DNA of 49,186 nt from NCBI GenBank assembly GCA_049325055.1, contig JBMOPB010000077.1, positions 1 through 49,186 of the forward strand, written 5' to 3'. This DNA is from BRHc4a sp049325055. Lineage in GTDB: Bacteria > Bacillota > Desulfotomaculia > Desulfotomaculales > Desulfocucumaceae. The translations under genes and the position numbers were made by a program. This document shows positions 7,839 to 16,116 of this stretch, one piece after another; the first letter of the stretch is position 1, and every line of letters starts with the position of its first letter. Below the pieces are notes generated by a model. That model worked only from the letters and a program-made list of their open reading frames with translations, was not told the DNA's origin and did not search any database.

Positions 7839-8635
7839 ACGCTTTGATGCGCTTTTTCAACCACTTCTGTTATGATCTCTTCGGAAAAGTCCACATTATT
7901 TGCAAGATCGAAATAAATGAGGTATTCAATGTTGCCCTCGGGGCCCCTTATGGGTGAAAAATCAATACCCAGAGTGCTCCACCCGGATCCGCGGACAACG
8001 TCGGAAATATTTTTTAATACTTCCTTGTGGGTTTGCGGGTCCCTGACCACGCCTTTTTTTCCAACCTTGTCCCTTCCCGCCTCAAATTGCGGCTTTACAA
8101 GGGCTATTCCCCTGGCTTTTCCATCCGCAAGGCGTGCTATGTGGGGCAGAACTTTGGCAAGGGATATAAATGAAACGTCTATGGTTATGAAATCCGGCCG
8201 GCTGTCCAGGGACTCCGGCTGTAGATTCCTTATATTGGTTCTTTCAATAACCACTACCCTTGGGTCGCTTCTCAGCTTCCAGGCAAGCTGGCCGTATCCG
8301 ACGTCAACGGCGTATACCCGTAAGGCTCCGTTCTGGAGTGCGCAGTCGGTAAATCCCCCGGTGGACGCCCCCACATCCAGGACCACTTTTCCCGTGAGAT
8401 CTATGTTGAAGCTCGCAAGAGCCTTTTCCAGCTTCAACCCGCCCCTGCTAACGTACCGAAGCCCGCCGGCAACTTCAACGCTTATATCAGGTTCAACGCT
8501 TATACCCGGCTTTTCGGCCCTTTTTCCGTTTACCAGCACCTGCCCCGCCATTATGGCAGCCTTGGCCCGCTCCCTGCTGTCAAAATATCCTCTTTCGTGC
8601 AGGAAGACGTCCAGCCTTTGCTTTTTAGCGGTCAA
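7835..8635 (-). CDS. tlyA: TlyA family rRNA methyltransferase (S4 domain)
   Basis: A 266-residue protein with an N-terminal S4 RNA-binding domain (about residues 5-65, LDVFLHERGYFDSRERAKAA) and an FtsJ-like SAM methyltransferase domain (VVLDVGASTGGFTDCAL near residue 85). TlyA proteins 2'-O-methylate rRNA and in some bacteria set capreomycin sensitivity; the Firmicutes YqxC group is less well studied. The start is TTG at 8635, 8 bases after GGAGG, so it overlaps the end of dxs. The dxs-tlyA-nadK-argR-recN order is conserved. Confidence 0.93.
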   Translation of the reverse strand: MTAKKQRLDVFLHERGYFDSRERAKAAIMAGQVLVNGKRAEKPGISVEPDISVEVAGGLRYVSRGGLKLEKALASFNIDLTGKVVLDVGASTGGFTDCALQNGALRVYAVDVGYGQLAWKLRSDPRVVVIERTNIRNLQPESLDSRPDFITIDVSFISLAKVLPHIARLADGKARGIALVKPQFEAGRDKVGKKGVVRDPQTHKEVLKNISDVVRGSGWSTLGIDFSPIRGPEGNIEYLIYFDLANNVDFSEEIITEVVEKAHQSV

Positions 8636-10586
8636 TCCGGTTACCTCCCGATATCTGGGACCTCTTTTTTAAACTGGGGAAATGGCGAAGGCTTAAAAGC
8701 TTGAGGGCGTTTGTTATGGTTTCATCAACAGTCAGGCCGTATTTTGACAGTAACAGACTCCGGTCACCGTGTTCCACGAAACTGTCGGGCAGTCCCATGG
8801 TGCAGACCTTGACTCCCCCTATCCCGGAGTTGTTTATCACTTCAAGAACACGGCTGCCGAATCCCCCTGTGAGAATATTTTCCTCCAGGGTGATAATCCT
8901 CCCGGTGGTGCTGACGTATTTGATGATGCATTCGCTGTCCACCGGCTTTACAAACCTTACGTTGATCACCGCCGCCGAAATACCCTGGGCTTTAAGTGTC
9001 TGAGCCGCCTTTTCGGCTGTTTCAGCCATGGTGCCCACGGCAAAAATGGCTATGTCGGTTCCGTCTATTAATACTTCCGAACGGCCCAGCGGAAGGCATT
9101 TTATTTCGTCGTCCAGCGGGCAGCCCGTACCTTCTCCCCTCGGGTAGCGGACGGCGGCAGGCCCATTGTGATCCAGCGCGGTTTTCAACATGTGCCGCAG
9201 CTCGTTTTCATCTTTTGGAGCCATTATCACCATATTGGGCGCCTGGCCAAGGTATGAAAGGTCGAATACCCCATGGTGGGTGGGGCCGTCCTCCCCTACC
9301 AGCCCGGACCTGTCTATGGCAAATGTCACGGGCAGGTTGGGCATGCAAACGTCGTGGATAACCTGGTCGTAGGCTCTTTGCAGGAATGTGGAGTAGACGG
9401 CCACCACCGGCTTGAGATTCCTGGACGCCATGGCCGCCGCCATGGTTACCGCATGCTGTTCGGCAATGCCCACGTCGAAAAACCTGTCGGGGTATTTTTT
9501 TGAGAACCCGGAAAGGCCGGTGCCGCCGGTCATGGCTGCCGTAATGGCCAGAATGGATTTGTCCCGGTCGGCCAGATCCACTATGGTGCGGCCGAAAATT
9601 TCGGTGTAGGACGGTATTCCACCGCCGCCCTTGGGGATTCCGGTTTCAAGGTCAAAGGGCCCTATTCCGTGAAATTTGCCCGGGTTTTTCTCGGCGTGGG
9701 AGTATCCCTTTCCCTTTGTGGTGATGACGTGAACAAGCACAGGCCCTCTCATGTTTTTTGCCTGGTTCAGCACATTTATCATGTCCTGTATGTTGTGCCC
9801 GTCAATGGGGCCCAAATAAACAAATCCCAGTTCCTCAAAAAGCATCCCGGGCACCACCAGGTATTTAAGGCTGTCCTTAAGCCTTTCCACCGCTTTGAGG
9901 ACGGTGGGGCCTATGGCCGGCACCTTCTTCAGCACCTGCTCCAGTTCGTCTTTTCCCCGGGAATACATGGGATCGGTCCTCAGGCGGCTCAAGTACCGGG
10001 ACATGCCGCCTACATTTTTGGCTATGGACATTTCGTTGTCGTTAAGCACCACTATAAGGTCCTTTTGCAGGTGGCCGGCGTGGTTCATGGCCTCAAAGGC
10101 CATTCCTCCTGTCATTGCGCCGTCTCCTATCACTGCCGCAACCGAATGCTTTTCACCGGCAAGGTCCCTGGCGATGGCCATTCCCAGGGCCAAGGAAATG
10201 GAGGTGCTGCTGTGGCCGGCCACAAAGGCGTCATGTTCACATTCCTCGGGGCGGGGGAAGCCGCTTATTCCGCCGTGCGTCCTGATACCGTGAAAACTTT
10301 CCCTCCTGCCGGTTATAAGCTTGTGAACGTAGCACTGGTGTCCGACGTCCCAGATAATCTTATCCCCGGGGGTTTCGAAAACCCTGTGGAGGGCAAGGGT
10401 TAGTTCCACAACGCCCAGGTTGGGAGCCAGGTGCCCTCCGTTTTTTGACACTGTTTCGATAATTTCTTTCCTGATTTCGGCGGCCAGCTGGTAAAGCCGG
10501 GAAACCGGAAGTTGTCTAATGTCGGTGGGCCCGTTTATTTTCGACAGCAGGCTCAAAATGTTAACACTCCTCTTGGGTCGCCTCAT
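8625..10586 (-). CDS. dxs: 1-deoxy-D-xylulose-5-phosphate synthase
   Basis: DXS condenses pyruvate and glyceraldehyde 3-phosphate in a thiamine-diphosphate-dependent step, the entry to the MEP isoprenoid pathway. The thiamine-binding GDGAMTGGMAFEAMNHAG stretch (near 155-172), the HGVF and RSGLVGEDGPTHHG region, and the C-terminal transketolase domain are intact over 653 residues. The ATG at 10586 overlaps the stop of the upstream membrane-protein gene (ATGA) and has GAGGAAG before it. A TTG at 10556 behind AGAGGAG is a second possibility and would give a length closer to relatives. Together with ispA upstream, it gives an isoprenoid block in this operon. Confidence 0.97.
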   Translation of the reverse strand: MRRPKRSVNILSLLSKINGPTDIRQLPVSRLYQLAAEIRKEIIETVSKNGGHLAPNLGVVELTLALHRVFETPGDKIIWDVGHQCYVHKLITGRRESFHGIRTHGGISGFPRPEECEHDAFVAGHSSTSISLALGMAIARDLAGEKHSVAAVIGDGAMTGGMAFEAMNHAGHLQKDLIVVLNDNEMSIAKNVGGMSRYLSRLRTDPMYSRGKDELEQVLKKVPAIGPTVLKAVERLKDSLKYLVVPGMLFEELGFVYLGPIDGHNIQDMINVLNQAKNMRGPVLVHVITTKGKGYSHAEKNPGKFHGIGPFDLETGIPKGGGGIPSYTEIFGRTIVDLADRDKSILAITAAMTGGTGLSGFSKKYPDRFFDVGIAEQHAVTMAAAMASRNLKPVVAVYSTFLQRAYDQVIHDVCMPNLPVTFAIDRSGLVGEDGPTHHGVFDLSYLGQAPNMVIMAPKDENELRHMLKTALDHNGPAAVRYPRGEGTGCPLDDEIKCLPLGRSEVLIDGTDIAIFAVGTMAETAEKAAQTLKAQGISAAVINVRFVKPVDSECIIKYVSTTGRIITLEENILTGGFGSRVLEVINNSGIGGVKVCTMGLPDSFVEHGDRSLLLSKYGLTVDETITNALKLLSLRHFPSLKKRSQISGGNRIDR

Positions 10587-11167
10587 TTATGTGACTTCCT
10601 CGGTCTTGAGCTGAAATCCTTTCCAGTTATCACCGAGATTCCGTGCAGAAATTTTCCCGCCAGATATACAACCTCATCGGCATGGGTGAGGGCTATGCGC
10701 TTTCCCGCCGCCTTTCCTCCCACGGTGGCGGCTGCTATCAGCGCCGTCAGGAGGACGTTTGCCAGGAGCTGCCCTGTGTCATTCCATTGCTTGGCAATCT
10801 GAAGGGCCAGGGCTATGCCCAGGGCTCCGCTGACCGTCCCGGCGATGTCTCCGAAAACGTCGTTCATAATATTGGCCACCCGGTCGGCGTTTCTGATGAG
10901 AAAAACACCTTCGGCGGCTCCGGCAATTTTCTTGGCGGCCTTGGCGTGCAGGGGCACCTCCGACGCCGCCGTTACTGAAACACCCAGTATATCTGCTATT
11001 ATTCCCACAAGTATTATCAAAATCAGGAACACAACGGACAGCGCAAGGCTCTGCACTTTATCCGACAGCAGGTTTGAAAGCCAGAAAAAAACCACTGCCA
11101 GGAGGAAAGAACCCAGGCTTACCGAGACGATGTAAAGGCCTGAAACGGAGGACTTGTTGTTTCCCAC
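10583..11167 (-). CDS. Conserved membrane protein between ispA and dxs
   Basis: A 194-residue protein with two strongly hydrophobic N-terminal segments (about residues 12-30 and 42-62), a polar middle part (LHAKAAKKIAGAAEGVFLIRNADRVANIMNDVFGD) and one or two further hydrophobic segments (about 105-140), ending in a basic tail. The middle part is faintly reminiscent of CNNM/DUF21-type ion-transport proteins, and similar clostridial proteins are sometimes labelled CorB-like; I would not go beyond conserved membrane protein. Its stop overlaps the dxs start by four bases, so the two are translated together. Confidence 0.7.
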   Translation of the reverse strand: MGNNKSSVSGLYIVSVSLGSFLLAVVFFWLSNLLSDKVQSLALSVVFLILIILVGIIADILGVSVTAASEVPLHAKAAKKIAGAAEGVFLIRNADRVANIMNDVFGDIAGTVSGALGIALALQIAKQWNDTGQLLANVLLTALIAAATVGGKAAGKRIALTHADEVVYLAGKFLHGISVITGKDFSSRPRKSHK

Positions 11168-11183
11168 TGATTCACCTCATTTA

Positions 11184-11278
11184 GAGGTTGGATGTTGGAG
11201 GTTAGAGGTTGGAATCTTGCAGGAAATAGCCTTGAAGGCTATTTCTATATTGATCCAGCTTCTAACTTCCAACATACA
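11184..11278. repeat. Heptamer purine repeat with central hairpin
   Basis: Four tandem seven-base units (GAGGTTG, GATGTTG, GAGGTTA, GAGGTTG at 11184-11211) are followed by a perfect 9-bp hairpin (GAAATAGCC-TTGAA-GGCTATTTC, 11223-11245). Inverted copies of the same heptamers (AACTTCCAACAT-like, about 11260-11276) follow. It sits between ispA and the membrane-protein gene. A related copy of the heptamers lies near 21415-21436, beside the island border. It may be a small intergenic repeat element; the hairpin could also weaken transcription. Confidence 0.6.
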
Positions 11279-11385
11279 TTTTACCTCCAAATTATAGCAC
11301 TTCTGTTTTAATTAATGTCTGTCATTTTTTTTATTCTATTTTAAGGATAATTGGCCACGATTTCAGCTTTCTCGGGCTTTTTTTG

Positions 11386-12276
11386 TCAGTGGTTCCTGCT
11401 CACGACAAACCTTACCAGTTCTCTGAGAAAGTCCGCCCTGTCGCCGTACGGGCCGATGGCATCCATGGCTTTTTCCATTTCTTCCACTGCCATCCTCTTT
11501 GAATTTTCCAGCCCGTAAAGGGCGGGATATGTGGCCTTGTTGTTTTTTATATCGCTTTTTACAGGCTTGCCGATATTTTTCTCGTCTCCGACAATATCCA
11601 GTATGTCGTCTGCGATTTGAAAGGCAACTCCAAGGTGTTCGGCGTAGGAGGTCAGGTTTTTTAGGTCGCCGTCGGCGGCCCCCGAAAGAATTGCCCCCGT
11701 GCGGACAGAGGCCCTGTACATGGCGCCTGTCTTACATCTGTGAATATAATGCAGTGTTTCCCGGTCCACTTTTTCGGATGTGGACAGTATATCCACAACC
11801 TGTCCGCCTATCAGCCCGGTGGTTCCCGCAGCGGCGGATAATTCCGAGACAACCCTGAGAAGTCTTTCCGGGGTGATCTTGCCCCTTAAGGGAGACCGGG
11901 TGATAAGTCCGAATGCCATTGTCAGGAGGGCGTCCCCCGCCAGAATGGCAATGGCTTCGCCGTACTTTTTGTGGCAGGTGGGCATTCCCCTCCGCAGGTC
12001 GTCGTTGTCCATGGCGGGCAGGTCGTCGTGAATCAGCGAGTAGGTGTGAATAAGCTCCAGTGAGCAGGCCGCAGGGAGTATGTCCTGCAGGTTTCCGTCC
12101 AGTATTTCGGCCGCTGCCAGGGCAAGTACCGGCCTCAGCCTTTTGCCCCCGGCAAACAGGCTGTACCTGGCCGCCTCGTGTATTATTCCGGGATATTCTT
12201 CCCGGGGCGGCATCAACTGGTCCAGTGCCCGGTTTATAATTTGCGACCTTTTTTCCAGCTCGTCAGAAAAGTTCAA
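11386..12276 (-). CDS. ispA: Geranylgeranyl/farnesyl diphosphate synthase (IspA type)
   Basis: A 296-residue trans-prenyltransferase that builds C15 (possibly C20) diphosphates from IPP and DMAPP. The first aspartate-rich motif is DDLPAMDNDD followed by LRRGMPTCHKKYGEA, and the second is FQIADDILD; both Mg2+-binding motifs are complete. Chain length cannot be fixed by eye. It follows xseB at a 54-base gap, the normal Firmicutes order xseA-xseB-ispA-dxs, and about 218 bases with repeats separate it from the next gene. Confidence 0.95.
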   Translation of the reverse strand: MNFSDELEKRSQIINRALDQLMPPREEYPGIIHEAARYSLFAGGKRLRPVLALAAAEILDGNLQDILPAACSLELIHTYSLIHDDLPAMDNDDLRRGMPTCHKKYGEAIAILAGDALLTMAFGLITRSPLRGKITPERLLRVVSELSAAAGTTGLIGGQVVDILSTSEKVDRETLHYIHRCKTGAMYRASVRTGAILSGAADGDLKNLTSYAEHLGVAFQIADDILDIVGDEKNIGKPVKSDIKNNKATYPALYGLENSKRMAVEEMEKAMDAIGPYGDRADFLRELVRFVVSRNH

Positions 12277-12330
12277 TATATAATCTCCTTGGTATTATAG
12301 TATTTTTCCGGTCACCGGCATATATGGGAA

Positions 12331-12558
12331 TCAGGGGGCAGTTTCTTTAAGTGAGGGCTTGCCCTCGTCATCGGCCGTCAGAATCATAATACGCTGCTCG
12401 GCGTCTTCAAGTGAGGCCTGGCAGAATTTGCTCACGGCTATGCCCTCGGAAAACAGATCCAGCGCCCTTTCCAGGGGGATTTGACCGTCTTCCAGGTGGT
12501 GCACTATCTCTTCAAGTTTTTTCATTGCCTCCTCAAAGGTTATTTTCTTTTTTGCCAT
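12331..12558 (-). CDS. xseB: Exodeoxyribonuclease VII small subunit
   Basis: A 75-residue subunit of exonuclease VII, which degrades single-stranded DNA. The family pattern is complete: TFEEAMKKLEEIVHHLEDGQIPLERALDLFSEG, then LEDAEQRI. The large subunit gene xseA lies upstream at 14594-15802, but the pair is unusually split here by a folD copy and a radical SAM gene. The length is normal. Confidence 0.95.
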   Translation of the reverse strand: MAKKKITFEEAMKKLEEIVHHLEDGQIPLERALDLFSEGIAVSKFCQASLEDAEQRIMILTADDEGKPSLKETAP

Positions 12559-12585
12559 ACAGCATACCAGCCCCCTGTCATAGTC

Positions 12586-13599
12586 TTAAGAATCCGCCAG
12601 CCCGCGCCTTAGGAGCGCGGACCCGTTAAGGTAGTCAAACCGCCGGCCCTGAAACGTGTTTCTGCGTTCCAGTGCTTCTTCTATCATCTGCTTGACTTTC
12701 CACCAGCTAGTCCCCCAGTTGGAGAAAAGGAGATCGTCCGCCGGTCCCTTTCCCACCAGCCTTTGTATAACCACCCCGGGGTCAAGGTGCTCTATGAAGT
12801 TGACAACACTTTCCACGTATTCTTCAAGGGGCATTATTTCAAATTCTCCCCTTTTGAACATGTCCCCCAGCAAGGTGTTTTCCACCACGTAAAGGGAGTG
12901 AAGCTTGACATACCGGATGCCCAGGGCCGAAATCACCTTTGCGTTTTCCACAACGTCGTAACTGTTGTCCCAGGGCAGGTTTACGATAAGGTGGGCGCAA
13001 ACCTCTATGCCTTTTCGGTGTATCCTCAGTACGGCGTCTATGAACTCAGCCAGTGTGTGGCCCCTGTTTATCCTGATCAGCGTGTGGTAGTTTACCGTCT
13101 GCAATCCCAGCTCAATGTCTATCTCCAGTCCCCGTTCGGCCTTCAGGTCCGCCAGGAATTCCAGGTGCCTGTCGTTTACGCAGTCAGGCCTGGTGGACAC
13201 CGATATGCCCACCACGTCGTCGGAGCAGGCCCGGGAAACGATATCCCTGAAAACCGAGAAGGGCATATATGTATTGGTGTAGGCCTGAAAATAGATAATG
13301 AATTTTTGCGCATTAAATCTCTTCTTGAAATAATGCCTGTTTTCCTCTATCTGTTTCTCAACGGGAAAAGTATTTGGAAGGCACTGGAATCCGGAGCCGG
13401 TACTGTCGCAGAATATGCACCCTCCTGTCCCGGCGGTTCCGTCCCTGTTGGGGCAGGTGCCCGGAAGATTAACCGGGAGCTTGTATACCTTCCCTCCAAA
13501 TTTTTCACTGAGATATCTTGAATAAATATTATAACGGGGCACATTCCCGGTCAACCGGTACAACTCCCCTCCATTTACTTCACTATTGATTATATCCAA
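12586..13599 (-). CDS. Radical SAM protein, YtqA/MnmL-like (TIGR01212 family)
   Basis: A 337-residue radical SAM protein. The cluster-binding cysteines are in TCPNRDGTAGTGGCIFCDS (C-x11-C-x2-C, near residues 49-64), the spacing typical of the TIGR01212 family rather than the usual CxxxCxxC. The barrel continues with SVSTRPDC and ELGLQTVNYHTLIRINRGH. Bacillus subtilis YtqA (MnmL) is in this family and is proposed to turn cmnm5s2U into nm5s2U in tRNA, before YtqB/MnmM. A YtqB homologue lies 6 kb downstream in the same gene string, which favours this role over other members such as YhcC. The exact function remains inferred. Confidence 0.75.
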   Translation of the reverse strand: MDIINSEVNGGELYRLTGNVPRYNIYSRYLSEKFGGKVYKLPVNLPGTCPNRDGTAGTGGCIFCDSTGSGFQCLPNTFPVEKQIEENRHYFKKRFNAQKFIIYFQAYTNTYMPFSVFRDIVSRACSDDVVGISVSTRPDCVNDRHLEFLADLKAERGLEIDIELGLQTVNYHTLIRINRGHTLAEFIDAVLRIHRKGIEVCAHLIVNLPWDNSYDVVENAKVISALGIRYVKLHSLYVVENTLLGDMFKRGEFEIMPLEEYVESVVNFIEHLDPGVVIQRLVGKGPADDLLFSNWGTSWWKVKQMIEEALERRNTFQGRRFDYLNGSALLRRGLADS

Positions 13600-13697
13600 A
13601 CACCGGTAATGTGAACAACCTGTTTCGTAAGTCTACATCATGACAAGCCAAAGCCTTAGATCTCTGTGATTTCTGTGAACTCTGCGGTTTAAATATC

Positions 13698-14549
13698 TTA
13701 TGACTTACCCTGGAGCTTTACCGCCTTGAGAACGTTCTTCTGGATCAGCACGGTGGTCAGGCTGCCCACGCCCCCGGGAACGGGAGAAATCAGGCCTGCC
13801 ACATCCCTGGCGTTTTCAAAGTCCACGTCCCCGCAGATGCCGCCCTCAACCTCGTTTATGCCGGCGTCCACAACGATTGCCCCGGGCTTCAGCCATTCGG
13901 CCTTGATCATTTTGGCTTTTCCCACAGCGGCTATTACGATATCACCACGGGCCACCTGTCCCGGGAGGTCCCGGGTCTTGGTGTGGCAGACGGTAACGGT
14001 GGCGTTCTGGTTCAGCATCATGAACACCAGGGGTTTGCCCACGGTTTCCCCGCGGCCTACGATGACTGCGTTTTTACCCTTTATTTCAACGCCGCTGCGC
14101 AGCATCAGCTCGATGCAGCTCTGGGGAGTCGCCGGGAACAGTCCATCGCCTCCGCTCAGTATGTATCCGCGGTTGACGGGGTGAACCCCGTCAACGTCCT
14201 TGACAGGCAAAACGGCCTCGAGAATTTTTTTCTTGTCGATGTGCCTGGGCAGGGGAAGCTCAATCATTATACCGTGAACGCTTTCATCCTTGTTAAGCCT
14301 GTCCACCAGTGACAGTATTTCTTCCCCGGAGGCCGAACCGGGCAGGGTGAACAGCTCAAAGTCTATTCCCACGTTGCTGCAGGCTTTTTCCTTTGACCTG
14401 GCGTACACCACCGAGGCGGGATCATCACCGGCCAGAATTACCGAAAGCTTGGGGATTATTCCCTTTTCCCTCAGATCCGCCACTTCGGCCCTGACTTCTT
14501 CCCTTATTGTTGCGGCAACCTTTTTTCCGTCCAGCAATTGAGCTGACAT
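13698..14549 (-). CDS. folD: Second FolD-like methylene-THF dehydrogenase/cyclohydrolase
   Basis: A 283-residue FolD paralogue. The catalytic Tyr49 and Lys53 (YARSKEKA) and Asp120 (KDVDG) are present, as are VGRGETVGKP and the C-terminal SPVPGGVGSLT. However, the usual glutamine of the VQLPLP motif is glutamate here (IELPLP, Glu97). In characterised FolD enzymes that Gln supports the catalytic Lys of the cyclohydrolase step, so this copy may have shifted activity. It shares roughly family-level similarity with the copy at 16117-17004 and is not a recent duplicate. It lies between xseA and the radical SAM gene, separated by short gaps, and probably in the same transcript. Confidence 0.88.
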   Translation of the reverse strand: MSAQLLDGKKVAATIREEVRAEVADLREKGIIPKLSVILAGDDPASVVYARSKEKACSNVGIDFELFTLPGSASGEEILSLVDRLNKDESVHGIMIELPLPRHIDKKKILEAVLPVKDVDGVHPVNRGYILSGGDGLFPATPQSCIELMLRSGVEIKGKNAVIVGRGETVGKPLVFMMLNQNATVTVCHTKTRDLPGQVARGDIVIAAVGKAKMIKAEWLKPGAIVVDAGINEVEGGICGDVDFENARDVAGLISPVPGGVGSLTTVLIQKNVLKAVKLQGKS

Positions 14550-14593
14550 ATTACCCTCTCCTTCCGGAATGGTTTTATTTTAATCTTGTAGTC

Positions 14594-15802
14594 TTACCTT
14601 TCTTTAAGAATTTCTTTTGCCTCACACAGTATACTTCCCCTGTGCAATTGCACGCTGAGCATGTCACAGGGATCCACATCCAGGGCGTCCCTCAGTATCT
14701 TTCCTGTTTTTTCGTGTATACAAACCGAATAACCCCTTGACAGTGTAGACAGAGGGCTTAAGGCGTTTAGCCTGCCTGCCAGCGTTGAAAAGTTACCCCT
14801 TTGGCCGGCCACTATTTTCTGCATTGAGCCGTGCAGTCCCCTGGCCATCATGTCTAAAAGCATTGACCTTGGGCTGCATATACTATCCACCGGACGGCGG
14901 AAAACAGGGCTCTGAAGGCAGTTGTCCAGGCGTCTTCTGGCGTCGCCAAGCCGGTTACCCAGGGCCCTGTTCATTCTCAACCTGAGAATTTCTATTGTGT
15001 GGGAGACTTCGGACTTTACCGGCACCACCAGCTCTGCTGCCGCCGAAGGGGTTGGGGCCCTTAAGTCAGCCACCATGTCGGCTATTGTGTAGTCTGTTTC
15101 GTGGCCCACGGCGGAAATCACCGGAATGGCTGAGCTGTAAATGGACCGGGCAACCTCCTCGGTGTTAAAGGCCCACAGTTCCTCCAGGGAGCCTCCTCCC
15201 CTGCCCACGATTATTACGTCAACCCCTCCCAGGGCATTCAGCATTCTTATTCCACGCGACACTTCACCGGGGGCGGTTTCCCCCTGGACGGTGACCGGCG
15301 CCAGAACAATTCGGGCCCCGGGCCATCGCCTGCCGATTATCTCGGTCATGTCCCTGATCACAGCGCCGGTGGGCGAGGTGACGATGCCTATGCAGCCGGG
15401 CAGAACCGGTATTCTCCTCTTCCTGGATGTATCAAAAAGACCTTCCCGGCGCAGTTTTTCTTTCATCTGCTCGAAGGCAACGTAAAGAGCGCCGACGCCG
15501 TCCGGCTCCATTTCCTCGGCGTAAAGCTGGTATGTCCCGTCCCTGTCATAGACCGTTACATAACCTCTTATACTGACGGCCATTCCGTTTTCAGGCACAA
15601 ACTTTAGCCGCGCCGCCCTGGACCTGAACATAACGGTACGGATGCAGCTCACGCTGTCCTTCAGTGTGAAGTAAATATGCCCGCTGACGGCCGGGCGGCA
15701 GTTGGAGATCTCCCCCTTGACCCACAGGTTGGCCAGTAGGTGGTCGTTTTCCAGCAAATACTTGATCCGCCTGGTAAGTTCCAGCACTGTCAGTGTTTTC
15801 AT
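14594..15802 (-). CDS. xseA: Exodeoxyribonuclease VII large subunit
   Basis: A 402-residue large subunit of exonuclease VII. It has an N-terminal OB-fold (VKGEISNCRPAVSGHIYFTLKD, about residues 30-55) and the catalytic domain with GIVTSPTGAVIRD, VIIVGRGGGSLEELWAFN and ISAVGHETDYTIAD. I choose ATG 15802 because GGGGG stands 5 bases before it and it gives the usual MKTLTVLELTRRIK start; the frame is open for 22 more codons upstream. A terminator hairpin lies about 130 bases upstream, so the gene probably has its own promoter. Confidence 0.96.
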   Translation of the reverse strand: MKTLTVLELTRRIKYLLENDHLLANLWVKGEISNCRPAVSGHIYFTLKDSVSCIRTVMFRSRAARLKFVPENGMAVSIRGYVTVYDRDGTYQLYAEEMEPDGVGALYVAFEQMKEKLRREGLFDTSRKRRIPVLPGCIGIVTSPTGAVIRDMTEIIGRRWPGARIVLAPVTVQGETAPGEVSRGIRMLNALGGVDVIIVGRGGGSLEELWAFNTEEVARSIYSSAIPVISAVGHETDYTIADMVADLRAPTPSAAAELVVPVKSEVSHTIEILRLRMNRALGNRLGDARRRLDNCLQSPVFRRPVDSICSPRSMLLDMMARGLHGSMQKIVAGQRGNFSTLAGRLNALSPLSTLSRGYSVCIHEKTGKILRDALDVDPCDMLSVQLHRGSILCEAKEILKER

Positions 15803-15932
15803 ATGGTCCCCCAAAGAAATCATATTCTTAATTCTGGCTTCTGGATTCCGACGGAAAAGAGTTGACATTATTAGGTTTAAGTTCTACCTTATCATATTTG
15901 TAGTAGCCGCAGGGTGTCAATAACCGTATTAT

Positions 15933-15954
15933 AAAAAAGGGGCTGCCGCCCCTT
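15933..15954 (-). terminator. Rho-independent terminator upstream of xseA
   Basis: On the minus strand AAGGGGC-GGCA-GCCCCTT is followed by TTTTTT. It is the second of two terminators in this gap. It ends the 15956-16066 structured stretch rather than folD, so a short separate RNA or an attenuated leader is suggested. Confidence 0.8.
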
Positions 15955-15955
15955 C

Positions 15956-16066
15956 GGACGGTATCACGTCCTCAACCCCGCACTGAAGCAAGAGGGTACA
16001 CCCCCTTGAAACCCCCGTGTATAGGAAATTATACACAGAATTCCCTACAGCATAATTTCCTGTATC
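15956..16066 (-). other. Structured intergenic stretch between two terminators
   Basis: This non-coding segment has, on the minus strand, a long inverted repeat (13-base arms at 16052-16064 and 16020-16032, one mismatch, 19-base loop), a TATAAT at 16033-16028, two G5 runs and a hairpin GGACG/CGTCC (15956-15971) directly before the terminator at 15933-15954. A terminator lies on each side. It could encode a small RNA of about 80-100 nt, be a regulatory leader for xseA, or be a remnant of a small mobile element. I recognise no known riboswitch. Confidence 0.35.
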
Positions 16067-16067
16067 T

Positions 16068-16097
16068 AAAAAAGAAATCCCCCGGAAGAGCCGGGGG
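16068..16097 (-). terminator. Terminator of the nfnAB-folD operon
   Basis: A perfect 7-bp G/C stem (CCCCCGG / CCGGGGG) with a 5-base loop lies about 20 bases after the folD stop. On the minus strand it leads into ATTTCTTTTTT. This is a strong terminator. Confidence 0.85.
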
Positions 16098-16116
16098 ACT
16101 TGGCTTTTTGCCTTTT

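Noticed and set aside
9669..10403. 244-codon open frame opposite dxs
   Set aside because: His/Gly/Val-rich translation typical of an antisense frame; dxs is certain.
15956..16066. THF, ZTP or other known riboswitch before xseA/folD
   Set aside because: None of the conserved core motifs of these classes could be matched by eye.
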